From assembly GCA_907163375.1 (NCBI GenBank), contig CAJQUW010001396.1, positions 58,759 through 122,758 on the forward strand: a stretch of 64,000 nt of DNA, given 5' to 3'. Under the pieces are notes generated by a model. That model did not search any database, was not told the origin of the DNA, and was given only the letters and a program-made list of their open reading frames with translations. Of this stretch, positions 24,283 through 36,300 are shown in pieces. Every line of letters begins with the position of its first letter. Positions within the stretch are counted from its first letter, which is position 1. Position numbers and translations under genes: made by a program. The stretch comes from Prostheceraeus crozeri. Its lineage: Eukaryota > Platyhelminthes > Polycladida > Euryleptidae.

Positions 24283-25018
24283 TAGTCCGACAGCCAGAAC
24301 GAGTTTCTGCAGGGAACGAGGCCGAAAGTGAGACTTTCACAGAACGATGTGCACCCTATGCCTACTACGAATCGGTACGTCTGCCGAGTTCTAGTGAGTT
24401 CTTCTTCTTGTCAGACAAGATCAAAGAAAAACACATGTAAATCCAATGGGACTCAGATTGCAGTTTTTGGCTAAAATTAAATTTTGTATGTTTCCTCCGT
24501 TTAAACGAAAAATACTAAGCCCAGAGTCAATATCTTTGACATGGAATGTCTTCCGGTCACTTCCTTTCATTTTCATGCACCCTGTCTATAAAGCTAAACA
24601 CATCTACACATAGATTTGGTGAGCAGATTAATATTGGCAAACACAAACATTTTGAGCAACTTTATCCACATTCAACCACATTCTCACATACATTGCCGAT
24701 TAGATGCATGATAAAAGCACATGCACATCATAGGAAATGACCGGAAGAAATTCCATGTCAAAGATATTGACTCTAGGCGTAGTACGTTTCGTTTAATCAG
24801 AGAAAACATAGAAAATTTCATTTTAGCCAAAAACTGCAATCTGAGTCCCATTGGATTTACATGTGTTTTTCTTTGATCGTGTCTGACAAGAAGAGGAACT
24901 CACTAGAACTCGGCAGACGTGCAGATTCGTAGTAGGCATAGGGTGTATATCATTCAGTGAAAGTCTCACTTTCGGCCTCGTTCCCTGCAGAAACTCGTTC
25001 TGGCTGCCGGACTATACG
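24283..25018. mobile_element. Foldback element with ~280-bp inverted arms
   Basis: The left arm (about 24283-24565) and right arm (about 24735-25018) are inverted copies, starting TAGTCCGACAGCCAGAACG and ending with its complement (CTGGCTGCCGGACTA). Shared landmarks include GGAACGAGGCCGAAAGTGAG and TGGGACTCAGATTGCAG. The spacer of about 170 bp is unrelated to the arms and non-coding. Differences between the arms are few (roughly 5%), so it is fairly young. I could not define a target-site duplication with confidence. Confidence 0.75.
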
Positions 25019-25599
25019 CGATGTCATGAGGGAATGGAAGCCAAATGCGTTTTCGCTGTTGGAAGGCGACCGTTTATACTTCCGGCGCATTTTAGTAGTT
25101 TAGTGTTGTCTCTACCGGCTCCGAGTATTTCAATTACAAGAAATACCTCTCCTTTGTCTTATTAGCTGCAGTCTACGATAACTATAGTTTTACGATAGTT
25201 GATATTGGTGCTTCTGGTAGACAAAGTGACAGCGGTGTGTTTTCGGCTTCTGATTTTGGTAAACTGTTGGAAAATGGTGAATTGAACATTCCTTCTCCGA
25301 AAGAACGAGTTTGTGCCACGTGTTGTCTGCGTATGTATTGAGCGATATACGCCACAAATTTGGACATTTTCTCACTTCTTCAATAAGAATTTCGTCAAAC
25401 AGACAATAATTAGAGGACTCGATCGACAATTTTGCGTTGGCGCACGGCGGAAAGTTTAGAAATGTTCTAAACCCTTTCTCAATGCACAACGAATTAACTG
25501 ATCAGCCAGACCCGTGAACGTTAGCGAGGGGAGCCTGTTATCACAACAGGTGGGCTGACAGGAAGTCATCAACATGAAATAATGATGCGCTGCGGACAG

Positions 25600-25685
25600 A
25601 ATCCGTCGCGAGTATAAACCGGCCTTTAGGCGACTCGAACCCAAGGATCTAGACGACTCAGATACCACCAGTGTGGCATGGCAAT
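25600..25685 (-). mobile_element. tRNA-like SINE head candidate
   Basis: The minus strand reads CACACTGGTGGTATCTGAG, then CCTTGGGTTCGAGTC, with A-box-like and B-box-like spacing but no tRNA fold or acceptor stem. It runs on into a GGCCGGTTTATACTCGCGAC stretch of transposon type. A single copy, so uncertain. Confidence 0.3.
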
Positions 25686-25699
25686 CATCAATAATCGTT

Positions 25700-26480
25700 A
25701 ACAAAAATTGGTGGAAAGCGGAAGAAGCAACAACAAACAGGCCACCTCAGCCTGTTCGTATCACGAAGAAAGAGCCCTGGCATCGGCCCTGACAACACTC
25801 TCGTGGGACGAAGCTCTACGACGGATAGCACAGCGCTTCAAAGCAGTGTTGGTGGCGGAAGCCCTCGGTTGGACATCTGTCAGTGACCAGAAGATGAAGA
25901 CCGCAAACGCCTTGGGCTTTCCCTATGCACTGCCGCAGCTTCGATTCTACACAGCTAACAATACACGGACGCTCGGACGAGACACTTGTGCTTATGGAGA
26001 CGATAGAGGAACTCGACATTGAAGAGGATTCCTAGAAGGTAGGCCTTATGGACCCTGATCTCCGGCTCGAGACTGAGAGACATGCCAGCTGCCCAATCCT
26101 GGAGTCGGACCCCTTCAGCGGCTTTCAGCAAGGCATCAGTATCTCCAAGACAAACTTTGAAGCATTCACCGAATCGAAAAACAGGATCAACAGGACCGAG
26201 GATAGGATGCATTGCCACAACCTGATGAAGTGCAACTGCGCCCCCAGATTCTCTGGGACAGAGGCGGACGGCATCCCGATCTCCCGACAGACAGTGAACC
26301 TGACTCTGACAATGACTCACATCCCGCACCACTCCGCCCCTTCAGGGTGCCATCATCCTGCTAATTCCAACAGGGATTCTCTGAAGCAGCCCGTCAAGTA
26401 TTAGTTATTCTCCTATCGTGTGCGCTAACGTAAGGCCTTTCGGGCATTCCTGGCGTTGACTGTCTTCCCGTTTCAAAGTA
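25700..26480. other. GC-rich block, unidentified
   Basis: The base composition rises to about 52% GC. There are open frames of about 100-125 codons on both strands (plus 25708-26022 and 26048-26404, minus 25955-26332), none with a domain I recognise. The abrupt composition change suggests a foreign insertion or an old gene copy rather than intron. It is followed by a C-run near 26490. Confidence 0.3.
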
Positions 26481-27879
26481 TAACAGAAAGTAAGTGCCCC
26501 CCCCCCCGAAGAGGGCCACGCTAGTTGAGTCTCCTCAGAGCTAGTGACTAGAAGTCGGGTAGGGTGTGCTCATGCGTTGATCTATATGGGAGTCATGCTT
26601 CGTGTAATCGTGGATAGCGACAAATGTTTTTCCGGAAATTTTTATACTTTATTTTCCAGAATTTATTGTGCTGGGGTACACGCATGCCCCGATCATCATG
26701 TCGATATAACTGCGTATCACAGATAATCAATCCATATTGTAGTTATAGATAAAGGACAACTAGCCCTACATGCACAAGTAATATGTAGTTTCAATTCATC
26801 ATAGATATCAAATGAAGATGGGAGGGCGCTACGCACAACAGCGACTCCCATTGGAGGGCGTTTGGTACAAATCGCCTCCTATTCACGCCATAGTACCAAG
26901 CGACCTAATTATTATTATTACAGACATCGTATTAACATGGCTATATTGTTGAATATGTCTATATCTAGTCAATGTCTTGCGTGGGAACGCCCTCAGCATT
27001 CGCCTGGTTGGCAAAGCACAATAGTGACCAACTTTTCCCCTCGCCCTCGTTCTTTTGTAATGACTTAACAAGAATCTTCTTCTTGTTCTTCTTCTTCTTA
27101 TCTTTCTTGAATAAATTAGTCAATGCAGCAAAAAATTTAACATTTGCTATGTTAATTCATTGACATAGATTTTAGCAGTGAACGAATTGAAACCGTTTGA
27201 CATTAGATATTTAACATTACTCTTTTAACATCACTTTCAATTAAATGTCGCTGATGATTTACTCTTCTATGCCAAAGATATTTATTTCACGGATATCTTA
27301 CTTACATATCTCTGGAAATCTATGGCCTGATTCACTCTGTCTTGAATATGATTTGCATGGTTAATAGCGATGTCTATATTCGACAATAGCAATGTTAACA
27401 CTTGTCTATACTCGTTCTACATTTTCAATGTCGTATAGACATCGTATTAACATTGCCATATTGTAATAATTTTCATTTCATCCGCGAGCGGAATCGCTTG
27501 AATCTTTCCAATGTGCAGTCAATTTCGCTCATTTATTTTATATGACATTATTGCAAGGAAAAAAGCTAAATATAAAGTTGGCATTCAATTTTGCTTTACA
27601 TTTTTAGCGTGACAAGAAAGTTCCCTAGCATCTGACTCATTACCATCATTTCAGCATTTGATTCAACATGAAAGAGGAAAATTTCGTGACATTTCTTTAT
27701 GGTATACGATTTTGGCACGCATTTGCAATATAGTTTGTTAAAGTATAATAACCATCATAGGTGGAGGAACAAAACAATGAATTTTGTTATAATTTATGTT
27801 GTAAACAGCAAAAGCAACAAACATGCAGTTGGAAATCATGCCTGAATCCCGAAAAAGAAATGGCAATATGAGAAATAAA

Positions 27880-28150
27880 ATACAACAAATACAAAGAACA
27901 CTACGTCGGAAGTACAATAAGAAAACCGCATACTAGTATCACAAAACATTTCAAATCAAAAAACTCGTCATTGTATAAACATCTCAAGATAATATGCCAA
28001 ACCAATGACCAACAAATATCAGTGTCAATTATAGACCATCATAGAGATCTAATAAACCTTGGATTCCGTGAAGCTATGCAGATCTAGAATTTGAAGTCAT
28101 CTATCAACAACAAAGATGCGCTATCAGATTTTTATGCTTTGATTTTCTTA
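27880..28150 (+). mobile_element. Penelope-like element fragment (GIY-YIG end, second family)
   Basis: The plus strand reads EHYVGSTIRKPHTSITKHF, then NSSLYKHL, VSIIDHHRDLINLGFREAM and KSSINNKDALSDFY. This matches the GIY-YIG-type ending of a Penelope-like family different from the one at 16770 (here YVGST...R...HF...S.KHL). A short remnant with few breaks in this part. Confidence 0.5.
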
Positions 28151-29026
28151 TTCCTGTGTACATAATATTTCAAATTTCATATCCTGTTTGTATTTAGCTA
28201 GCCTAGTCTTTTTATCTTGCATAAATTGAGAATGGAGTCTTAAATCTGAAATATTGTTTAAAAAGTAATAATGTAAAATAATTCTATCGAACCTCTTATT
28301 CAACAATCAGCAGTAAGACTTGCAACATAAATCAAAAACAACTCTATCAAAATGATTTCTAAGCAAAATTGCGGTTTGCTAATAAATTTTGTGTTCTATT
28401 GTCATGAGTAGTGGTAGACTTACATCTAGAATTTTGTCCAAAGCTGACGATAGGTATATCTTCTTGTTTTTGATATAAGATCGACATTCATTTACAATTT
28501 ATGATTGTTCAAAACTTTGCCATCAATTGCATTAAAATTAACAATAATAATATATTCTATTTTTTATCTTAGCAAAAATCATTTCATCATCAAGTTTAAT
28601 ATACAAATTGTGTGTTATTTTTATTGTGGTTAAGCTCGTGAACGTCTTATGCGAGGCAAAGGCTATAATCGAAATGCGATGAAACATATGATGAATTTAA
28701 GACCTGATTGCTTAACCTCGCTGGTTAACGTATTAAACCGACAAATCTAAAATCTGAAACACGATTCCCTGGTTTAAATAATCAATCATAACGTCTTAGC
28801 TTAATATTTTAGCGAATTTAGTTCAGAAACTAGCGAGTATGTGACATGCTCATGAACTGGAATCCACCATTCACGAATTTGCTTGCTTTTATCTGAGGAT
28901 GAGCGAATTTGCTTGCACTAGGTTTGAAACTTAAGATTCTCTATTGAAATACGTTGCTATCGCGAACTATATTTCATGATTTGCGATAGTGAATGGATAA
29001 ACCTGCATATGCAACGATATCTTGAT

Positions 29027-29196
29027 TTGGGAAGACCAAGGTGAAAAAAGATGACAAACTTTCTGTCGTTGCGATATATTTCGACGAAGTATCCTCTTCA
29101 CATCATCAGGGAGCTAGCAAGTTAGTTGATGTGAAACGGACGCTTCGTCGAAATATATCGCAACGACAGGAAGTTTGCCATCCTTGGTCTTCCCAA
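29027..29196. repeat. Hairpin repeat with ~75-bp arms
   Basis: The left arm (29027-29106) and right arm (29127-29196) are imperfect inverted copies sharing TTGGGAAGACCAAG, TCGTTGCGATATATTTCGAC and TCACATCA, with a ~20-base loop. It is a palindromic MITE or an inverted duplication inside the large intron. No coding content. Confidence 0.75.
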
Positions 29197-29525
29197 CTCA
29201 AAATGATCATTCACGGTCGCAGCCATTTTACAGAGTTTTAGACATGCTTGAGGCCCATTTCTCGAAGCTATACCAAGCATATTTTTAGATTTCTTCAAGA
29301 AGTAACCCAACATTGAACACATCCCTGCAGTTTGCGCTTGAAAAATGTTTTCTGAAAGTAACTTAGGCTACGAATTGGTTAAAAAGTTGTGTGCTTGAGT
29401 AAAAGTAAGAAGGAAAGCATGCATAGGGACAAGAGAGATCTAATATGTGAGTATAGCTAAGTTAAATCGACAAATCAATCAACAGTTTAATTGAAATTCT
29501 CATACTGATATTTATTTTCTTACAG

Positions 29526-29603
29526 TTCGCATTGACTGCGCTGAGAACTTGTCGATCACTGAGCGGAATTCTTCCGAAGCTCCTCCAATTTCTCTACACT
29601 TTG
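29526..29603 (+). CDS. TAF6/TAF6L-family exon in helical C-terminal domain
   Basis: The exon is 78 nt, 26 codons, phase 0 at both ends, with acceptor TTTTCTTACAG and donor TTG|GTGAGT. It encodes FALTALRTCRSLSGILPKLL, then QFLYTL. It matches the TAF6C segment that reads [22 protein letters not shown] in human TAF6 (A.L..L.T...(I/M)LP.(L/F)..F). It follows the previous exon (ending SDCLQ) with no phase conflict despite a 17-kb intron. Confidence 0.65.
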
Positions 29604-29675
29604 GTGAGTGACATTTTTATCGGTTTTCAAGTAAATGTGTTTTATCACTAAAATTAAGAGTTAATTGGCATTTTG

Positions 29676-30576
29676 GTACTTCTATTCTCCCCCCCCCCAC
29701 ATTTCTGTTGTTGACACCCAGAAGTGTTGCATAGCGCTGAGTGTGTAAAACTCCTCTTATCTGACTTGTAGAACATTTACAGCCCCAGAATTAGACAACT
29801 ACTCGTCATTTGTCTGTAGCCAACAATCACACGAAGTTCATGATCACAGCTGTACCTTGTATTCTAACTGAGTATCCAATGCACAGAATTAGATTGTTTA
29901 ACCATGTCACTTTGCTAGAAGTGCAAACTGATTCAAACAGATGGCACATGCAGGAACTTAATAAGTGGGCAAAAAGAAATTTTTAATACCTTACAGAGAT
30001 AGGAAAAATAGTCCTGCGCCACTTGCGGATTGCTCTGAATTCCTTCAAAAACCTCCGATCGCCACGATTCCTTCAGATTCGAAGAATTCAGATCATTGCG
30101 CAAAAGTTTTCTCGATAACGTTGGGACCTCCGATCATTTTTAAAAAAAAGTTAGCAGGCGCATGAAAAAACGTTCACAAACTTCTCTGTAGAACTTGACA
30201 TAGACTGTGTCTCTTTGCTGTGTGATCCGGTTGATAACAGTCACTGAAACTTCGCACAATTTGCCGTGTTTAATGTTGAACTGGCTGCTCATTGTTCGAT
30301 TGCTATGGTATTTAGTCAGGAGATTGTGCCATTTCATTTACGGTACAAGTTCCAATGCTTCCCTTCTAGTCAAACGGAAGAACAGGCGACCTGTCTAATT
30401 CTGTGATCCAAGGGACTAATCCTTCATCTCAGGGTTCAAGTAAGACTTCTCAGTCGTGCTGTAGTGTCACTCAGTGACAGATGAAGTCTATTCTAAACCC
30501 AATGTGACTAACTTTGGCGAAATTTGATGATTTTGGAAGACTTGAAAAATGTGGGGGGGGGAAGAATAGAAGTACC
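29676..30576. mobile_element. hAT-like MITE (outer element) with 8-bp duplication
   Basis: The ends are inverted: GGTACTTCTATTCT followed by a C-run and CACATTT on the left, and the complement (AAATGTG, G-run, AGAATAGAAGTACC) on the right. Both flanks carry GGCATTTT (29668-29675 and 30577-30584), a perfect 8-bp target-site duplication. There is no transposase. A second element (29882-30405) is nested inside it. Confidence 0.75.
29882..30405. mobile_element. hAT-like MITE (inner element)
   Basis: It begins CACAGAATTAGA and ends with the exact complement TCTAATTCTGTG, a perfect 12-bp inverted end. Flanking 8-mers are ATCCAATG (29874-29881) and ATCCAAGG (30406-30413), a duplication with one change. 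The body shares about 200 bp with the copy at 17422-18028. The inner element must be younger than the outer one. Confidence 0.8.
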
Positions 30577-32304
30577 GGCATTTTCCCATTTTTGCATCCT
30601 TATCAGTAGCAACTTTGAATGCTAGCAAAAATCTCCAATTTTAGTAAGACTGGAACCAAAAATAAATAGTGTTTCTTAACAATCAGACCAATTGACCGAA
30701 GTGAAGCCAGAATTTGTTTTTCGGTTTCTGATGGATATGTATAAATTATCATATTATCTCTTTGGAAATACTATTCATTTACCTGATTTTCTAGTTCTTC
30801 AAATTGAAGCCCATGACTTTTATTCGGCCGTTTTTTTCTTTTCAATTATCAACGGGTATCGGTAACTCAAATAGGCCGCTAAGTATCCTACGAGTAATAT
30901 ACCTATCTATGCTGTCATCAGATGAGCATCTTACATTAAATTATTTTTTTAATTGAAATAACAATATCAACAATGAGCTTGTCAAAAATAGACATCACAT
31001 TTCTGGATTAATTGGTTAATTTAGTAACACTGCACTTCCCGTGTGCCACTTTGTCAGAGTTTGCGTTACACATCATGGTTGAAAATTACTGATCAGTTGC
31101 CATGTGCATTTTTGGCCTCGACTCATAATCAATCTCAAAAGCAGAATAATAAGCATACGTGAGAAGAAACACCTTCAAAATTTGGAAAATTTCACCAGTG
31201 ATGCGATCCATCAATTTTGTTTAACTTGCTCTGAATAAGTTTGTTTCCAAATTTAGGCCCACCGGCCGAATAGGAGCCCATGACCTTAAACATCGAAAAG
31301 TGCAGCAGGTATTACACGAGTTGGATTTTGAACAGGATATTTGATATTCAAACCCTGTGCTGCATGGGAGAACCCAAATATCGCAACTAATCCTACAACT
31401 AAGACGTTAATTTGCAGACCATATTTGATGCGATTAGCGGGATATTTGCCAAGAACTGCAAAGTTGGGCTGAACCTAATTCCCTTTACTTGTAATTATTG
31501 ACATGTTCAGATGACTTTCATCGTTTGATTTATAAAACGGGACAAGTCTGCAAGTTTGAGGAAGGTAGTTTGCTATGTAAACAGGTGTTTCACAGCTTTC
31601 CGGGTGTCAAAACCTGAGATCTGCTTGAGAGAAAGTTGGGGTTTTGACACGCAATAGAATCTTGATTATTGTGACCAAAGTTAGAGGTGTCCTAGTCATC
31701 ACCGAAACAGGCCAATGTTGTGCTAAACTATGGTGCGAGTACAATTGCAATTATGGAAAACTGCGTAGAATGACAAAAGTTTTCAATTAATCGAGATGTT
31801 GATAATAATCCTATTTAATAACTTATCGGTATATAATAATGGAATTGGAAAATGTACCTCCATCATTACAAAAAAGTCGTGTTGTAGAAATTCCTGAAGG
31901 CAAAACCCTGTCGTTGTGCGTTGCGGTACGTACATAATTTCTTCTTACAGTAACCTTGAGGCCATGATGCTATAGCTTTTACACGAGTTTGTATTGATGC
32001 ATGTCAAAAGTACAAGCGGGTTATATGCTACAAATGAATGTCATCGTATTTGTTAGTCAAAGAATGCGAGGCATCAATCCATGCTGGCTTTCCTTAAACT
32101 CACAGGAGGCCTCCTACTGAGTTGCTTAGAAGATTGATGTTAGATCAGTGAAACAAACTGTTCGGATTATGCGAATGAGTGAGGTGTATTGCGTAATGTT
32201 GATAAATAGGCCTAAGAAATTGAGATGATAATATATATTAATCTCAAATAAATAATATTTTCCGTTGAATTTTTTATTGCACTGTCACTTTCACTGTGGT
32301 TTTC

Positions 32305-33076
32305 GTGAAGTACGTGTAACTAGGCAAAACGTTAATGTGTATAATAATCAGTATGCATCTACTAATAAAGACATTAATATGATACTGATATGATCGGATA
32401 TATGTAGCATATTTCCATAGAACCACCTGAAACTTTCTGAGTTGTATATTCAAGAATACTAGATCTCCCAGTTATGCACCATTTCGTAAATAATTTGACT
32501 GCCGTTTGCATTACTGCAGTACCGGCGCTGTGGTCTTGTGGTAGAGTGTTCGCTCTGCGTCCGGGAGACCTTGGTTCGAACCGTGGTCGGGTCAAACCTA
32601 AGACTTTTAAAATAGGTACACTCTGCGTTCTTGCTAAACACTCAGCACAAAAAGGATGAGAGTGGGATAAATGGAACTCGGCCACATGGAAGAGCGGTGT
32701 CTCACCGAATGTGCTTCCGAGTATAAACAAGGAACATTTATTTTTTTTGTACTTATTATGTCATACTTCACTTGCTATATACATGTATTTTCATAGCTCT
32801 TGCGTGCTGAGCTATACGGTATCGACCTATCTCGTGTGCTTCAACAACTCGTGACTTCTCGTAAAAGCGTCAGTAAATAGGAATGCCTACATGCAATTTA
32901 GCGATAGAAAGTGCTGTCAACGATCCAAAGCAATGAGAAAATTGCATCGTCAAGCTTGGACTCGGTTTTGGATAAATTGTCTTGGCTATTTGTCACGTTT
33001 TGAATTGAATTGGAAATGGCCAATATTGAAAGACATTAGCTATTTCCAATTCAATTCAAAGCTTAGTTGGTTGAAT
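32305..33076. repeat. Duplicated segment, copy A (SINE-occupied)
   Basis: It starts AAGTACGTGTAACTAGGCAA and aligns along its length with 38990-39520 (shared: CACCTGAAACTTTCTGA, AAATAATTTGACT, ATCTCGTGTGCTTCA, GCGTCAGTAAATAGGAAT). Copy A is longer because a 226-bp SINE sits inside it. The right end contains a short inverted pair around GAATTGAATTGGAAA. It is probably a transposon family of unknown type; no coding capacity. Confidence 0.75.
32523..32748 (+). mobile_element. tRNA-derived SINE, copy 1 (226 bp)
   Basis: The tRNA-like head has TTGTGGTAGAGTGTTCGC (A-box region) and CTTGGTTCGAACC (B box), then a tRNA-unrelated body and a T-rich tail. It is flanked by GTAC on both sides. The related empty site at 39180-39200 shows where it entered. 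It is exactly as long as copy 2 at 39833. Transcribed by Pol III and mobilised by a LINE, as known for the class. Confidence 0.85.
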
Positions 33077-33324
33077 CAAAACAATTGATGTTCAGTTGCG
33101 GCTCCCCATGTAAGTCATTCCACCCAGGAATCAAGCCTGTGACTGAATGCAATAATCTTGGAGCTGTATGGGATGACAAACTCCGATGGAATTCTCACAT
33201 CGACGCCATATTGAGAATCTCCTCTCAGCGTTTGCACACCATACGAACTTTGAAATCACTGTTATCCGGAATCCAAATAACCAATGCTTGTAAATCAGTG
33301 TTGCCACAGCGGCGGAAATCTTGA
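33067..33324 (+). mobile_element. LINE fragment (CR1-like RT C-terminal end)
   Basis: The reading frame gives ECNNLGAVWDDKLRWNSHID, then AILRISSQRLHTIRTLKSL. The NLG(V/A)..D..L.W..HI pattern is the segment just after the catalytic domain in CR1/L2-group LINEs. Only about 250 bp are left. It abuts copy A of the duplicated segment. Confidence 0.6.
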
Positions 33325-36300
33325 GGTGGTGGCGGAATTCTTGGAATTTGAGAATTCCACCGGTCCTATTTTTTTGATCATTCGGCGCAAGCTTAATTAT
33401 CCTACAGGTAGCAAACGCAGATGCGGATTTTCAGCTTCTTGTCCGTGTCAACTTGCATGATGTTCCTACAGTATTGGAAGTTTCAATCTCAGATACTCGC
33501 TTCACACCTCGTCATGATCTAGTGATTTAACCATTAGATTTTCAATCTCTCTGAAATTACTTCTAAAATCAAAACTTCTTTATGTTGTCTAGACTGTGTC
33601 ATACGTATTAACGAATCACACGAATCAACGTTCTTATTGACATGTACCGTGCACGTAGGGTGCTACCAAGGAGAACCGAAAATTATATAAGTCATTAAAA
33701 TGATAAAACCTCTGTTCAAGATGTTGTCTAGCCCCTCTTATTAATGGAATGGTCCCATCAGTAGGCCTACGTAACTCAGCATCTGTTTTGTGCTATTTTT
33801 TCAAATTGAATTACTTGATCAGTGAATGGGTAGAGTTGGAATTGAAGCATATGTGATACGCATTAAACTCACTGCTTTGGAATCCATTACTGAATTAATG
33901 ATGATAAGGTACCTATGATGGGAGGGCATGGGAAACAAAGGAAAAATCAGGTTACTCAATTTAGTATGCATCATTATTTACATAAGCTAAATTGCGTGAT
34001 GTACGTGCGTGTGACTGTAAATCGATCCCCAAAATTGCTTTATCTATCTTTAATAAAGCGATTCATACATAGGTCTAGGAATCGGCACACCTAGACCGTT
34101 CGCGGCGGAATTCTTTCCAGTTGGCCGCTGTGGCAACACTGTTGTAAATCCATCATACTAACGCTTCCTTCATACCCTTCTTCGTTGTTTGTGTAGCTAA
34201 CGAAATCGCCTGAAGCAGTAGTCCAACGGTTTAACCAGTGCATAGTCATGTAATAACATGTGGCAAGGATTGTAAGTGTGATGACTTTCCATCAATTTTA
34301 TCAATGAGGAAAAATCGAGCCATGGAATATTTCAGAAAGTGTGAAAAGTTCGCGTTGCATCCCCTTCATGACATAGTGCCCCCACGCATGCCTCGCAATG
34401 GTCATTTACGTTTGCCCCTAACCAATTCCGTTCGCCGACTGCATTCATTTTCCCATTGGTTGTTTATGATAATGATAAAGATAATTTAACTTCATTTTGT
34501 GTAACAAGTTGCTGATGTTGATGTGCCAATGTACTCAATAACTTATAACTGACTTTCTCTTCTTCACATAAATGCTCTGGATGGTTGATTATCATTGGTG
34601 TGAATAGACGCTTTCTTACTTGCCTGTACAGTATGGTGTGAATATACGCTTTGAATTATACAATTTGAACTACGAATGATTGTTGAGATGTGTCTGTAGT
34701 ACAATTCAATTACCGTTAGCTTCAAATGTTACATATGCATAGATCTGATCATCTGAGTCTTCGGATCTTCTCATGTCTAAGACTTAGCTGAGTAAGAACT
34801 TCGGTGATTCGTTCGAAATAATTCCGCAGAAGTTCTTACGAAGTCTTACTTCTTAAGACTGCGCTGTTCTTTCAATTCATAGTTTCAATCAACACTTGTC
34901 ATCTTTGAAAACTCCACGTGGATAAATCCACTTCTTAAGCTACTAAAACTGGAATGTTTATTAGACTGACAAATACAGGGCCATAGAACCATCGTTTATA
35001 CCATCACCATCATATCGGTATTGGAAAGATGTAAAATCAATGTGGACCAGAATTCTGAAGGGAGTTGTTTATAATGTCTCGGTATCCAAAGATTCGGAGT
35101 CTGCATCCCCTCAACGGCTGCTAGCCTCATCAGCCAAAGTATCAACTCATCGAAGTTCTGTTGACCATGTGGACGCGTGCTAAATGAATTTCAACCAATA
35201 ATAAAGTTAACCACATGTGCCTGCAATTCCATCTTTTTTCAGGCCACCTTATTATTGCTTATATCCTCGGTCTTCACACATTGCCAGAACAATTATATGA
35301 GCAGCAATTTTCATAACTTTTGTGTCCGCAACTTTCGCTCTACACTTTTTTTCTGATTACTAATTTCACACGGCAGGTTCCATCACAACTGAAAATGATA
35401 CATTCTCATTCAAGGTCAGTGGTACAATACGGTAGGGAGATATGTCTCCACAGCGGTACTATAGCCTTGTCGCCTGGTCAAATCTGGCAGCAGATGTGAC
35501 ACTTCGGCGTGACAAACCTCGGCGCTGGGATTCACTCCTGGGTGGTTGTCTTCAGCGAAAACGTGGAAGAGCTCCGCTAGCGAAGCCGCCGAAGGAAGAA
35601 TAACTCAAAGGCTTAGCGCACCACTGACTCGGCTGTGAGATACAGGATGACCCAATAATCAGCAACTAGCCACCACTTAGGCCTATTGCCTGTTTGAATA
35701 TTAAACTTAGTATTCCTCCCCTACTTTGTGCGGGTGACCTGTGTGCGGGTAATGTCGAGAGCAACAACTTTGACAGTCCACGAAACTAGGCACCTTGATC
35801 AGACAGACTATCTGAGAAGGATCGGCCTGAGAGTGGAGGCGGAAGTTTAAAGCTGCAATCGATTAGTCAACAGCTCCGATCATGAGATGGTTGTTCGTCT
35901 CATCTTGGAAGTAGCGAGCTTAGATAAGTTGAATTAGACAAAAACCTCACATAATTAATCTTCATATTAGAAAAATATTGATGCTCTTCTTTTGATAATA
36001 ACCTTATACTTTTTACACTTCTCACTTAATTGGATCTCATCTCAAGTGGTGTCAATAAATTCAGACGAATATAATTTGTTTTGAATTATTCAAGCAATTT
36101 AATGAAAACGAAGGGATCAATGACTGACTTTTTGATCATATTTTCTGATGTCGAAGCATCTAGGAAAAATATATATAGATCAATGATCAATTGTAGGATA
36201 TTTTGATAACTGAGAAGAAATCTATTGGTGGTCCCAGCCAGAACTAAATTTTGAAGGCCAGCTGACTTTCCTATTGTGTCTATATCTAACTGTCTACTTG

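Larger units (their letters stand above)
12373..29525. other. 17-kb intron rich in transposons, holding a nested intronless gene
   Basis: The distance between two consecutive TAF6-like exons. It contains the LINE at 12590, the foldback at 15377, the Penelope-like copy with a nested hAT-like element at 16770-18130, the TSP1-like gene at 19387, a minus-strand Penelope scrap at 22240, the foldback at 24283, a GC-rich block at 25700-26480, a Penelope scrap at 27880 and a hairpin at 29027. Other parts, notably 18140-19380, 22520-24280 and 28150-29020, show nothing I recognise. Confidence 0.55.

Noticed and set aside
32523-32590. tRNA gene at the SINE head (also 39833, 7009 and 25640)
   Set aside because: A and B boxes are present but acceptor stem and full cloverleaf are missing, and two copies share a 226-bp non-tRNA body and tail.
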